A DNA stretch of 64,000 nucleotides, taken from contig NZ_JABMLK010000002.1 in the NCBI RefSeq assembly GCF_013394855.1, positions 1,612,001 to 1,676,000 of the forward strand. The letters are read 5' to 3'. The notes beneath the pieces were generated by a model that ran no database searches, had not been told where the DNA came from, and saw only the letters and a program-made list of their open reading frames with translations. The first letter of the stretch is position 1. Each line of letters opens with the position of its first letter. Made by a program: the position numbers and the translations under genes. Positions 9,036 to 20,486 of the stretch are shown here, piece after piece. This DNA comes from Limnobaculum xujianqingii. Lineage in GTDB: Bacteria; Pseudomonadota; Gammaproteobacteria; Enterobacterales; Enterobacteriaceae.

Positions 9036-10667
9036 ATGAAACAGGCACTTTTTATCAGATTAGGTTCAACGCCGGATTCGCCCGTTTGGTGGTGCGCTCT
9101 GCAGGCTGGAGTGGCATCCACGCCCGAGCGTTTGGACGGCTGGGATCAATTATCTCAACTGCGGTCGCACCCGTTATCACATTATGTTTGCCTGTTACTT
9201 CCTACCAGCGATTTGATTTTCCGTCGTTTTAAGTTACCTAAAAAATGGGCTTTGCATCAAACCCCGCAGTTTACCTGGATAGCTGAAGACTCACTGATGG
9301 GTGAAATTGATGATTTGCACTGGACCGTTATGCGCCGTGCAGGGGGAGAACTGGATACCGTCGCGGTACGCAGCGTTAAATTACAGCAATGGTTAGATGC
9401 ATGTAGCAATGCCGGGCTTAAAGTGATTCAGGCCCTACCTGATGCACTGCTGTTACCCGAAAATCCACAGGGGCATACTCTGGTTTCTCTGGAAGATCAG
9501 TGGTGGGTGCGTTATGACACCGGTGCCAGTGTGGTGGAAACCCCGTTGTTACCTGAATTGCTGGTTCGTTTACCTCAGGGAACAAGGCGCAGCTACGGTG
9601 ATTTACCGGAAGGTATTACGACAGATGAAGCCAATCCGTGGCAGCATCCGTTACTGTTAATTCAGGAGCGCTGGCGGGCGGAACGGCTAAATGTACTACA
9701 TGGCGTGTTTAGTCAGACTGATAACCGAGCTGAGATTTTAAAACGCTGGAAAAAACCTCTGATCTTTTCTGTAATTCTGGCTTTTTGCCTGAGTCTGTTT
9801 CCTCAGTTTGCCGTGTTGTGGAACGTTAAAGGTCGACAGAATGCTCTGGCTGAGGAAACCCGGCAGGTGTATCAACGTTATCTTCCCGGAGAGGTGCCGC
9901 CCAGCAACCTCAAATATCACTTTGAAAAGGGCATTAACAAAGCAAAAAGCGGATTTTTTACTCAATTAGAACAGCTGGATATGATGAAGCAAGCTTATCC
10001 GGATATTGAGGTTCGCTCAGTAAAATATGATGTCAAGACCGGGGCATTGACGCTGGATGTCAGCTCAATGGAAAAAGACCGGATCTCCGCGTTTGTTACA
10101 CAAACTCAGCCGATTTTTGGCTTCACTTTACAGCCGGGCTCGACAAATCCGCCATACACCGGCGTTCTGATTGGGGGGAGATGTTGCAAAATGAAAGAGA
10201 AGCTAATCGCCTATTTTAACGCCAGAGCGCCGCGGGAACGGGTGTTAATGGTTTTGGGGCTGATAACCCTGCTGTGGGGACTGTTGTTTTACGGTTTGTG
10301 GATCCCTTTACAGAATGCAGTTCAGGATGGCTGGCAGGCAATTTCCCGCTCTCAGGACACCATTACCTGGATGCAGGAACAGGCAGAAGATCGGGATTTG
10401 CCTACCTATCAACTGATTGCTACCGATCCTAAACAGGCAATAGAGCAGAGTGCGGCTCAGGCAAAAGTCACGTTGCCACAGATGCAAATGGCAGCTAACA
10501 GTGCCGATATTATCATTGATAGTTTGCCTTTTTCGTCGCTAAAAAGCTGGCTGACAACGTTAAACAATACATCAGGGATTCGAATTGAAAACATCACTAT
10601 GGCTCCGGCAGGCAATGCGGGAGAGGTGAAAGTTCAGTTGAAACTGGCCTGGGGACCAGGAGGATGA
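9036..10667 (+). CDS. gspL: GspL fused in frame to GspM
   Basis: GspL is the bitopic inner-membrane protein that recruits GspE. The first part has the actin-like cytoplasmic domain, a membrane segment near residues 240-262 (FSVILAFCLSLFPQFAVLW) and a periplasmic ferredoxin-like domain ending near residue 380. The frame then runs on without a stop into GspM, whose usual start is Met386 (10191). At 10173-10178 there is a run of six G. With five G the frame would read GGDVAK and stop in TGA overlapping the gspM ATG, the normal coupled arrangement. So the 543-residue fusion depends on one base. Whether it is natural or a sequence error cannot be told from the sequence. Confidence 0.85.
   Translation: MKQALFIRLGSTPDSPVWWCALQAGVASTPERLDGWDQLSQLRSHPLSHYVCLLLPTSDLIFRRFKLPKKWALHQTPQFTWIAEDSLMGEIDDLHWTVMRRAGGELDTVAVRSVKLQQWLDACSNAGLKVIQALPDALLLPENPQGHTLVSLEDQWWVRYDTGASVVETPLLPELLVRLPQGTRRSYGDLPEGITTDEANPWQHPLLLIQERWRAERLNVLHGVFSQTDNRAEILKRWKKPLIFSVILAFCLSLFPQFAVLWNVKGRQNALAEETRQVYQRYLPGEVPPSNLKYHFEKGINKAKSGFFTQLEQLDMMKQAYPDIEVRSVKYDVKTGALTLDVSSMEKDRISAFVTQTQPIFGFTLQPGSTNPPYTGVLIGGRCCKMKEKLIAYFNARAPRERVLMVLGLITLLWGLLFYGLWIPLQNAVQDGWQAISRSQDTITWMQEQAEDRDLPTYQLIATDPKQAIEQSAAQAKVTLPQMQMAANSADIIIDSLPFSSLKSWLTTLNNTSGIRIENITMAPAGNAGEVKVQLKLAWGPGG
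10191..10667 (+). CDS. gspM: Type II secretion protein GspM (own start inside the fused frame)
   Basis: GspM is the inner-membrane partner of GspL. From Met at 10191 the product is 158 residues, the usual GspM length. It has the typical N-terminus (MKEKLIAYFNARAPRERVLM), one membrane segment near residues 16-38 and a periplasmic ferredoxin-like domain. The AGATG at 10179-10183 lies 8 bases before this ATG and could give a weak ribosome site. In this sequence the frame is also continuous with gspL. gspO starts in its last codons (ATGA overlap). Confidence 0.85.
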   Translation: MKEKLIAYFNARAPRERVLMVLGLITLLWGLLFYGLWIPLQNAVQDGWQAISRSQDTITWMQEQAEDRDLPTYQLIATDPKQAIEQSAAQAKVTLPQMQMAANSADIIIDSLPFSSLKSWLTTLNNTSGIRIENITMAPAGNAGEVKVQLKLAWGPGG

Positions 10668-11479
10668 GTTCAACAGAACAGCTATTTTTTCTGCTGCGAG
10701 AGGAGCATTTATGGCTGTTTTGTCTGCTAAGTGCGGTGTTGGGCGCCATTGTTGGTAGCTTTTTAGGCGTGGTGATAGAGCGTTTACCCTTGATGATTAA
10801 TCACCGACAAGGGGAACCGGAACTGAGTCTGGCGTTTCCTCGCTCTCACTGTTCACAATGCCAGCACGTATTGTACTGGTGGGAGAATGTTCCCATCGTT
10901 AGCTGGCTGGTATTACGTGGGCGTTGTAGTCAGTGCCAGACTGCTATACCTGTCCGATTATTATGGATAGAGGTGACAACAGCATTGCTGTTTTGCCTGA
11001 TGGCAATATTAATGCCATCACCGGAGAGGCTACTATCAGCATGGATACTGATCGGTTTTTTACTGGCGCTTAGTCTGATTGACTGGTGGCATATGTTACT
11101 GCCGGATGCATTAACACAACCGCTGCTTTGGTTGGGATTGTTAATTAATGCCTGTAGTGGTGTGATTAAATTATCTGATGCCGTTTATGGTGCCGTTGCA
11201 GGTTATCTGTGCTTATGGTTGCTCTATTGGTTGTTTCGGGGGCTGACGGGAAAAGAGGGGCTGGGCTATGGTGATTTTAAGCTACTGGCTGCATTAGGGG
11301 CATGGTTAGGATGGCAAGTGCTACCTTCTTTATGCCTTATTGCCGGATTGTCAGGCATCGTCATCGGTGGCTGGCAAGCCTGGCGCGCAGGTAAGCAAAC
11401 GCCATTACCTTTTGGCCCGTATTTAAGTATTTCCGGAGCAATAATATTTATATTTTATAATTCACATATATATCTTTAG
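10664..11479 (+). CDS. gspO: Prepilin peptidase/N-methyltransferase GspO
   Basis: GspO cleaves the leader of the pseudopilins GspG-K and methylates the new N-terminus. The 271-residue membrane protein has the cytoplasmic zinc-type tetracysteine loop (CSQCQHVLYWWENVPIVSW and CSQCQTAIPVR) and the two catalytic aspartate motifs of the GxGD aspartic peptidases (SLIDWWHMLLPD and GYGDFKLLAALG). It is the last gene of the gsp operon, and a 505-base gap separates it from the chitinase genes. gspN is absent, which is common. Confidence 0.95.
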   Translation: MSSTEQLFFLLREEHLWLFCLLSAVLGAIVGSFLGVVIERLPLMINHRQGEPELSLAFPRSHCSQCQHVLYWWENVPIVSWLVLRGRCSQCQTAIPVRLLWIEVTTALLFCLMAILMPSPERLLSAWILIGFLLALSLIDWWHMLLPDALTQPLLWLGLLINACSGVIKLSDAVYGAVAGYLCLWLLYWLFRGLTGKEGLGYGDFKLLAALGAWLGWQVLPSLCLIAGLSGIVIGGWQAWRAGKQTPLPFGPYLSISGAIIFIFYNSHIYL

Positions 11480-11984
11480 TTTAATGAAAGTGATGATTTT
11501 ATTTTTTTATTTTCAGGAATAATTAATTATTCGTTGCTATGGTTTTAAGACTGGTAAAATTATTTCATTATTAATGAATAAGTATTAGGAAAGTATTATT
11601 TTAAATAATTAATAGAGTTATATCTGATAGTTGAGTTTCACTATTCTTGCATGAGGATCTGTGCTTATGTCTAATTAGGTGCTTTGCTAGAATATGGCAT
11701 TGTTTTTTCTTCAGATTATTTCTGAGATGAATTTGTGTTTTTCATGTAGCTGAAAGATAAATGTTTTAATAGTTCTCGCATCTCATAAAGATAATGAGGG
11801 GAATATATCTGACTATTTATTATGAGAAAATCAATGTTGAATTAATTTTAGAGGAGTTAAATCAGGTTTTCTTAATTAATTAAAATGGCTTTTAAATGAG
11901 TTTCTTCGAGATTTAATGAGTGCTTTTGTGTTTTTATTTCAGCATAAGGCAAGGTATTTATCTTATTGATAAAGGTATTCATAA
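11480..11984. other. AT-rich intergenic region before the chitinase genes
   Basis: There is no credible gene in these 505 bases. An interrupted dyad CTCAT-N7-ATGAG lies at 11782-11798 and further ATGAG words occur nearby, which might be regulator sites. No clear terminator follows gspO. The chitinase start at 11985 has an AAAGGT ribosome site about 10 bases before it. The promoter for the chitinase genes is presumably here. Confidence 0.35.
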
Positions 11985-14720
<2,736 letters not shown>

Positions 14721-14734
14721 TCGTTGAGTCATCA

Positions 14735-14763
14735 GGTGTGCGGTACCAAAAGTACTGCACACC
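14735..14763 (+). other. Stem-loop between the chitinase genes
   Basis: GGTGTGC and GCACACC pair, with inner GTAC/GTAC and a CAAAA-type loop. No U-run follows, so this is more likely an mRNA-stabilising or processing hairpin than a full terminator. The next gene starts 60 bases on. Confidence 0.5.
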
Positions 14764-14823
14764 ATTTCCCGACAGGTCATTTTGCCAGTGGCTAAAGAAT
14801 CATTCTTAATCGGAGCTTTTATT

Positions 14824-17406
14824 ATGAAGATGAAGTTACTATCGAAAGCGTTCATGGTGCTGGGCTTTTGTAGCATGGCCTCATCGGCCATGGCGCTGGA
14901 AGCCTGGAGTGGACAAGAGGGAAGCGATACTTTCCAGGTAATATATTCTGGTAATGTTTACTCTAATGCCTGGTGGGTTGGGGCTGCTGATTGTCCTGCC
15001 AGCTCAATTCAAAATCCAGACAGTAATGCATGGCGTTTAGTGCGAACGGCTACTGCTCAGGAAATGACCCAGTACGGTAATCCAACGACTTGTGATGTTT
15101 CTAATGGTGCAGCGGCTACGGTATCCCCTGAGTTTGATGCAACGCAAGCTTATACTAAAGGTACCGTAGTCGGTATTGGCGGAGCTAACTACAAGGCAAC
15201 GGCAGATATTGCTGCGAATACTTTTACGCCATCAAAACCAAATCCCTGGAAAGCTTATGCTGCTGCCCCTGGATGGGAAGCGGGTAAAATTTATGATACC
15301 GGCGAAATAGTTATTGTTAATGGTCAAGGTTATGAGGCCTGGTTCTATACCGTAGGGGATGACCCGGCCAACACCGCTAACCAAAGTCCTGATGGCGATA
15401 ATGGTCGTCCGTGGAAGCCACTTGGTTCGCTCAAAAATTATACTGAGCAGGAGTTGTCTAAAGCTCCTGTGTTGAATCTACAAACTCTGTATCCGGCAGG
15501 GACATTAGTTAAATATCAAAATATTCCTTATGTTTCTCAGGCTCAGGTTCATTTGGTGAAACCGGATGATAAAACCCTGTGGGAAATTTTTATTGACTGG
15601 ACCGGTACTAAAGAGCGTGTTGGTAAGCCAAATGCCACATGGCCAAAACATGTGTATGCCCCTTATGTTGACTTTACGTTGAACAGTATTCCGGATTTGG
15701 CTTCATTGTCAAAGAGCCAGAATATCACCCACTATACGTTGGCTTTTATTGTGGCTAAAGATAACAACACCTGTCTGCCAACCTGGGGTACAGCCTATAA
15801 CATTAACGACTATACCCAATACAGAAAGATTAAAGAGTTACGTGAAGCAGGTGGTGATGTAATGGTATCTATCGGTGGAGCAAACAACACTCCGCTGGCA
15901 GCCGCTTGTAAGAACGTAGATGATTTGCAGAAGCAATACTACGATATCGTTGATAACCTGAATCTTAACGTTCTGGATTTTGATATCGAAGGTAACTGGG
16001 TTGCTGATAATGAGTCGATTCAACGACGTAATGAAGCAGTGAAAAAAGTACAGGATCGTTGGCGTCAGGAAGGTCGTAAAGTGGGTATCTGGTATACCTT
16101 ACCAATTCTGCCAACCGGATTAACTCAGGAAGGGATCTATGTACTGAATGATGCTAAAGCTAAGGGCGTGGATCTGGCGGGTATTAACGTTATGACCATG
16201 GACTACGGTAACAGCATTTGCCAGTCAGCTGGTACTGAAGGACAAAATATCCACGGTAAATGTGCGACATCAGCAATTGATAACTTGTTTACTCAGGTAA
16301 AAGCTATTTGGCCTGAGAAAGATGATGCTACCGTGAATGGAATGTTAGGTACTACACCAATGATCGGCTATAACGACGTTCAGGGTGAAGTATTCTTTAT
16401 GTCTGATGCCAGAATGGTTTTCCAACAGGCGAAAGATCGTAATATCGGCATGATCGGTATTTGGTCAATGTTCCGCGATCAACCGGGTACTGCTGGATAT
16501 GTAGGGCCAGAGAATAGCGGGATGACCGAGCAGCAGGCACCAATATATGCCTACAGTAAAGTCTTTGCACCATTCACTACCACCAGTGGTGGGCAGCCGG
16601 TTCCTCCGGTTACCGGAAATGTACCTCCGGTTGCTAATGCGGGAGTTAGCCAGACCGTTGATGGAGCACAAGCCATCACTTTGGACGGTACGGGTTCTAC
16701 CGATCAGGATGGTGATGCATTGACCTATCAATGGGAGCAAACCAGCGGCCCGGCAGTTACGTTAAATGGTGCCGATATGGCAACAGCCACCTTTAATGTT
16801 GAACAACCGGTACAGCATGCGACCTATAAGTTCCGTTTAACGGTTAAAGATCAGGAGCACAGCGCTTATGCGGAGACGACTGTTTCTGTTATTAATGCGG
16901 CACAGCCAATTGCACCAACGTTAGTCTTGTCACCAAGCTGGCAGGTACAAAGCGGCAGTCAGGTAGTCATTACTGCAACGGCTTCCGACCCTGATAGTAC
17001 CAGTGCGCAGCTAAACTGGAACTGGACTATTCCAGGCGAACTGACTCAGGTTACCGGACAAGGTACCAATACGTTGACTATCACTGCACCATCAGTGACT
17101 GCGGCTAAGGGGTATCAACTGGCGGTACGGGTTGTGGATCAAAATAATCTGAGCGCAACGGCAAATACCACGTTACAGATTAATCCAAAAGCTGAACCTA
17201 CACCTACACCTACACCATCGGGGGATTATCAATATGCCTATCCGAAAGATATCAGCAAATATAAAGCTGGAACCCGTGTATTAGGGAAAGATGGCGGCAT
17301 TTATGAGTGTAAGCCATATCCTTACTCTGGCTGGTGTAGTCAGGCAGCATGGGCTTATGAACCGGGTAAAGGCGTTAACTGGAAAGACGCCTGGGATAAA
17401 CGTTAA
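14824..17406 (+). CDS. chiA: Secreted GH18 chitinase, E. coli ChiA (YheB) type
   Basis: This is an endochitinase-type enzyme; the E. coli homologue is exported by the gsp system. I chose the ATG at 14824 over the upstream in-frame ATG at 14782 because GGAG (14812-14815) fits it and a Sec signal peptide follows at once (MASSAMA-LEAW, about residue 24). One YSNAWWV-type N-terminal module (E. coli ChiA has four) precedes CBM5/12-like segments and a GH18 domain with LDFDIEG (Glu389 as the acid). Two PKD-type domains follow, then a C-terminal aromatic chitin-binding module (YECKPYPYSGWC) resembling CBM73 of GbpA. E. coli ChiA lacks these last parts. Confidence 0.93.
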   Translation: MKMKLLSKAFMVLGFCSMASSAMALEAWSGQEGSDTFQVIYSGNVYSNAWWVGAADCPASSIQNPDSNAWRLVRTATAQEMTQYGNPTTCDVSNGAAATVSPEFDATQAYTKGTVVGIGGANYKATADIAANTFTPSKPNPWKAYAAAPGWEAGKIYDTGEIVIVNGQGYEAWFYTVGDDPANTANQSPDGDNGRPWKPLGSLKNYTEQELSKAPVLNLQTLYPAGTLVKYQNIPYVSQAQVHLVKPDDKTLWEIFIDWTGTKERVGKPNATWPKHVYAPYVDFTLNSIPDLASLSKSQNITHYTLAFIVAKDNNTCLPTWGTAYNINDYTQYRKIKELREAGGDVMVSIGGANNTPLAAACKNVDDLQKQYYDIVDNLNLNVLDFDIEGNWVADNESIQRRNEAVKKVQDRWRQEGRKVGIWYTLPILPTGLTQEGIYVLNDAKAKGVDLAGINVMTMDYGNSICQSAGTEGQNIHGKCATSAIDNLFTQVKAIWPEKDDATVNGMLGTTPMIGYNDVQGEVFFMSDARMVFQQAKDRNIGMIGIWSMFRDQPGTAGYVGPENSGMTEQQAPIYAYSKVFAPFTTTSGGQPVPPVTGNVPPVANAGVSQTVDGAQAITLDGTGSTDQDGDALTYQWEQTSGPAVTLNGADMATATFNVEQPVQHATYKFRLTVKDQEHSAYAETTVSVINAAQPIAPTLVLSPSWQVQSGSQVVITATASDPDSTSAQLNWNWTIPGELTQVTGQGTNTLTITAPSVTAAKGYQLAVRVVDQNNLSATANTTLQINPKAEPTPTPTPSGDYQYAYPKDISKYKAGTRVLGKDGGIYECKPYPYSGWCSQAAWAYEPGKGVNWKDAWDKR

Positions 17407-17419
17407 CGATTGACTAAGA

Positions 17420-17449
17420 CCAGTTATCGCCAGGGTTGGCGATAACTGG
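17420..17449 (+). other. Strong 13-bp stem-loop after chiA
   Basis: CCAGTTATCGCCA and TGGCGATAACTGG pair perfectly around a GGGT loop. There is no following U-run, so it resembles an intercistronic stabilising hairpin. It leaves the lytic transglycosylase gene potentially on the same transcript. Confidence 0.6.
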
Positions 17450-17481
17450 CAAATAGTAAGCCCTGTACCGGAGAGCCCATA

Positions 17482-17916
17482 ATGAAAATCGCAGCTTTCT
17501 TTGCATTCATGGCAATCAGCACTACAAGCTATGCAACCTGCTGGGATGAAGCCGCGGGTTACTTCAATATCGATCCCCGGTTGTTAAATGCCATTGCACA
17601 AGTTGAGTCGGGTATGAAGGCCGATGCCTATAATTCCAATAACAATGGAAGTTATGATGTTGGCTTGATGCAAATTAACAGTTCTCATTTTTCGCGTCTG
17701 AAGAAACTGGGTGTTGATGAGCATGTGCTGGTGAACGATCCCTGTATTTCTGTATTGGTCGGTGCTTCCATTTTGTCAGAAATGATTGGTCAGTATGGTT
17801 ACACCTGGGAAGCGGTAGGCGCTTACAATGCCGGAATGGGTGAAAAACGTCACGATCTAAGAATGAAATATGCTTATCGGGTGTGGCAACGTTACCAGAA
17901 GCTAAAAGAAAGGTAA
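17482..17916 (+). CDS. Lytic transglycosylase, SLT domain (IagB-like)
   Basis: A small periplasmic muramidase-like enzyme that cuts glycan strands without hydrolysis. The 144 residues start with a signal peptide (about 18 residues) and hold a single SLT domain with the catalytic Glu42 (AIAQVESG), the GLMQINSSHF motif and AVGAYNAGMG. Proteins of this size (IagB, PilT, VirB1) open peptidoglycan locally for envelope-spanning machines. Its place after the chitinases and T2SS suggests a role in peptidoglycan remodelling for secretion, which is inference. The ribosome site is CCGGAGAG. Confidence 0.85.
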   Translation: MKIAAFFAFMAISTTSYATCWDEAAGYFNIDPRLLNAIAQVESGMKADAYNSNNNGSYDVGLMQINSSHFSRLKKLGVDEHVLVNDPCISVLVGASILSEMIGQYGYTWEAVGAYNAGMGEKRHDLRMKYAYRVWQRYQKLKER

Positions 17917-17935
17917 TGGATAAGTCCGATAGTGT

Positions 17936-18589
17936 TTAAAAACGTTCTGGCAGCTTGCCTACGTACTGTAATTTCCCATTTTCAATTTTGATATATCCGC
18001 CTTGTTTTAGGGCAGACAAGATATTCATAATACGGCTGCGGGAAAAGTTGGTGCGTTCCTGAATGTAGGTGTAGGCACTGGTATTTTGACGTATCTCTTC
18101 AGACTCTTGCATTAGTTTTAGCAGGTGCAGGCATATTGATTCGTAAATAGTTATTCCCGATAGATGAGCCTCTCTCTCCCCCAAACTTTGAATAAAGAAA
18201 GCCTGTAAATAAATTAAATGTATCAGTAAGTCCTGTTGTTGAATAATTTCCAGTGCCAGCGTTATGGGTATTAATCCTAATTTAGCGTCTGTTTCTGTAC
18301 GTAAAAAAAACTCACTTTGACTAATGCCCAAAGAGCCGAGACCTATTATTGCCGGAGCGTAAGTATTGGTTACTACCAGGCCATCCTTATTCCGACATAC
18401 TGTAGCGCTACCTTCCGTTAACAACATACACAGTGGTTCACTCTGATTAATCAGTTGGATATTTCGATACTGTTTATAGGATTTAAAGGTAGCGAGTGGC
18501 ATTAAAACTTCCATTAACTTATTAATATGTTCAGTCGGTTTACCTTCAAATGTTTGAAGATCGGCCATTCTGCTATTATCCGAACTCAT
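17936..18589 (-). CDS. iprA: IprA-like winged-helix regulator with degenerate cyclic-nucleotide-binding fold
   Basis: Resembles the IprA (YaiV) family, which affects hydrogen-peroxide resistance in enterobacteria. The N-terminal part has the cupin-like layout of Crp/Fnr regulators (about residues 20-115) without the cAMP-binding residues. The C-terminus carries a winged helix-turn-helix (YIQERTNFSRSRIMNILSAL, about 175-195). No cysteine cluster of an Fnr type is seen. The 217 residues fit the family. A perfect 13-bp inverted repeat lies just upstream of its start, a probable operator. It is transcribed toward the lytic transglycosylase. Confidence 0.72.
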   Translation of the reverse strand: MSSDNSRMADLQTFEGKPTEHINKLMEVLMPLATFKSYKQYRNIQLINQSEPLCMLLTEGSATVCRNKDGLVVTNTYAPAIIGLGSLGISQSEFFLRTETDAKLGLIPITLALEIIQQQDLLIHLIYLQAFFIQSLGEREAHLSGITIYESICLHLLKLMQESEEIRQNTSAYTYIQERTNFSRSRIMNILSALKQGGYIKIENGKLQYVGKLPERF

Positions 18590-18601
18590 TTTATGCCCTG
18601 T

Positions 18602-18636
18602 TTGCTTATGCTTATGATTAATTTAAGCATAAGCAA
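18602..18636. promoter_or_regulatory. Perfect 13-bp inverted repeat upstream of iprA
   Basis: TTGCTTATGCTTA and TAAGCATAAGCAA are exact complements with a 9-base spacer. The left arm starts 12 bases upstream of the iprA start codon. The site could be an autoregulatory operator or a leader hairpin. No binding data are available. Confidence 0.6.
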
Positions 18637-18773
18637 CAAATAGCAAATTTCACAGGAAACCGACCTGAAAAGTCACCATTTTTAGCCAGCATAGGAATTC
18701 TTTATTGTTGTGCGGAGTGATGATTGTTAAGTTTCAGCTTTTTATCAGTGAGTTAACGGCGGTGTATCATTGA

Positions 18774-18817
18774 AAAAAGCATCATAACGGATATTGATGT
18801 CCGTTATGATGCTTTTA
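18774..18817 (-). terminator. Rho-independent terminator after dolP
   Basis: A 14-bp stem (AGCATCATAACGGA with TCCGTTATGATGCT) has an 8-base loop, with A-run and T-run flanks on both sides, so it could work in both directions. It lies 40 bases past the dolP stop. Confidence 0.85.
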
Positions 18818-18856
18818 TAAGTATTGAATTAAATGATGCCAATACCAGGTTGGGAA

Positions 18857-19435
18857 TTATTTAACGTATTGAAATACAGTAATAACCTGTTTTACGCCGC
18901 TGACTTCGCTGGCAACTTTCGCCGCTTCTTTACCCTGGGCTTCAGTCACCAGGCCTAACAGGAAGACCTCACCATTTTCAGTAACCACTTTCACATTGCT
19001 GGATTTTACTTTATCACTGGTCAGAAGCTGTGAGCGGATTTTAGTGGTGATCCAGCTATCGCTTGAAGCGGTACCAATTTCAACCGGTTTACCTTCACGA
19101 ACTGCGTTATGAACTTCCTGGGCCCCGTCCACACCTACAGCAATATTTTTTGCGCGTTCAGCCAGCTCTGCTTTTGGGGTCTGGCCGGTTAACAAAACGC
19201 TACCGTGGTAGGCGGTAGTGACAATACGGGCTTCTTGTTTAATTTCTTGATCTTTCGCAATAGCGTTACTGACACGGGCTTCTAGTGTTACATCATCTAC
19301 CTGTGTGCCGACTGTACGTGGATCGGTAGCGGTTTTAGTGGCTACTGCTGCGCTACCGGCAACCACAGCCACACAGCCGCTTAGCATGGTAGTACTCAGT
19401 AACATAGCCAACACAGTAAGGTTACGGATTTTCAT
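18857..19435 (-). CDS. dolP: Outer-membrane lipoprotein DolP (YraP), two BON domains
   Basis: DolP supports outer-membrane integrity and BAM function. The 192 residues have a lipoprotein signal with lipobox LSGC (Cys21) and two BON domains (about 45-115 and 122-190). It is the last gene of lpoA-yraN-diaA-dolP, starting 13 bases after diaA. In E. coli its transcription also uses a sigma-E promoter; I did not identify one here. Confidence 0.95.
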   Translation of the reverse strand: MKIRNLTVLAMLLSTTMLSGCVAVVAGSAAVATKTATDPRTVGTQVDDVTLEARVSNAIAKDQEIKQEARIVTTAYHGSVLLTGQTPKAELAERAKNIAVGVDGAQEVHNAVREGKPVEIGTASSDSWITTKIRSQLLTSDKVKSSNVKVVTENGEVFLLGLVTEAQGKEAAKVASEVSGVKQVITVFQYVK

Positions 19436-19448
19436 TCAAAAAGCTCCT

Positions 19449-20039
19449 TCAGTCATCCTGGTGAGGGAATAGGGTGTAATCAATAAGATCGCAAAGACAA
19501 TTGATAATTAGCATATGCATTTCTTGTATTCGGGCTGCCCGATGAGAGGGAATACGTATTTCAACATCCTGCAGGCCCAGTAAACCAGCCAGTTCACCGC
19601 CGTCAGAGCCCGTCAGAGCGATAATAGTCATATCCCGGGTTACTGCGGCTTCAACTGCTTTGATGATATCCCGGCTGTTACCACGGCTTGAAATCGCCAC
19701 TAAAATATCACCGGCTTGTCCCAGCGCTCGTACCTGTTTAGCATAACCTTCATCTTTCATGCCACCATTATTAATAGCGGTAAGGGTGATGGTGTCTGCG
19801 CTCAGGGCCAAAGCAGGTAAGCTGGGACGTTCAGCCTCAAAACGATGGATTAGTGTGGCAGCAAAATGTTGAGCATTAGCGGCGGAAGCACCATTGCCAC
19901 AGGTCAGCACTTTGTTTCCATTTAGTAACGACTGAACGATACTCATCGCCGCGCGGGATATGGAGTCTGGCAGGGCTTCTGCCGCTGCTATTTGTGTTTG
20001 GATGCTTTCGGTAAAACAGCCTTTAATTCTTTCTAACAT
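19449..20039 (-). CDS. diaA: DnaA initiator-associating protein DiaA
   Basis: DiaA is a SIS-fold tetramer that binds DnaA and promotes timely replication initiation at oriC. The 196 residues contain the SIS phosphosugar-type motif ([15 protein letters not shown]) and the SSRGNSRDI segment. Length and context (yraN before, dolP after) match E. coli. Confidence 0.95.
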   Translation of the reverse strand: MLERIKGCFTESIQTQIAAAEALPDSISRAAMSIVQSLLNGNKVLTCGNGASAANAQHFAATLIHRFEAERPSLPALALSADTITLTAINNGGMKDEGYAKQVRALGQAGDILVAISSRGNSRDIIKAVEAAVTRDMTIIALTGSDGGELAGLLGLQDVEIRIPSHRAARIQEMHMLIINCLCDLIDYTLFPHQDD

Positions 20040-20084
20040 AGTATGAGTTCTGCTTTTGTTTTGCTTGTTAGGCCGAAGAGGTCG

Positions 20085-20486
20085 CTAAGTGTCACCATCG
20101 GCATTGAACGCGTTCGGCAACCATTGTAACTGATTACCGGTAATGGCTAAAACATCGAACCGACAGTTTGTTGTTTCCAGACATAATTGATGTTGTGCTA
20201 ACCAGCGGGAAGCAGCATAAAGCAAACGTTGCCGTTTATGCCAGGTAATAGAGTCGGTGGCGTGACCAAAGTGTGAATTCTGCCGATAACGTACTTCTAC
20301 AAATACCAGAATATCACCGTCCTGCATAATCAAGTCCAGCTCACCACCGCGAAACTTAACGTTAGCAGTGACAAAGTGCAAACCTGAACGCTCAAGATGG
20401 CGACGCGCTATGGCTTCATAGCGCGTACCAACCTGATAGTGGGTTATTTTACCGGGACCAGCTGTCCCTGACGGTATTGTATCCAT
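20085..20486 (-). CDS. yraN: UPF0102 family protein YraN
   Basis: YraN has a restriction-endonuclease-like fold (UPF0102) of unknown cellular role. The conserved core is GGELDLIM then VFVEVRYR, with acidic residues in nuclease-like positions. The 133 residues match the family. Its start lies inside the 3-prime end of lpoA (43-base overlap), as in related genomes. Confidence 0.92.
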   Translation of the reverse strand: MDTIPSGTAGPGKITHYQVGTRYEAIARRHLERSGLHFVTANVKFRGGELDLIMQDGDILVFVEVRYRQNSHFGHATDSITWHKRQRLLYAASRWLAQHQLCLETTNCRFDVLAITGNQLQWLPNAFNADGDT

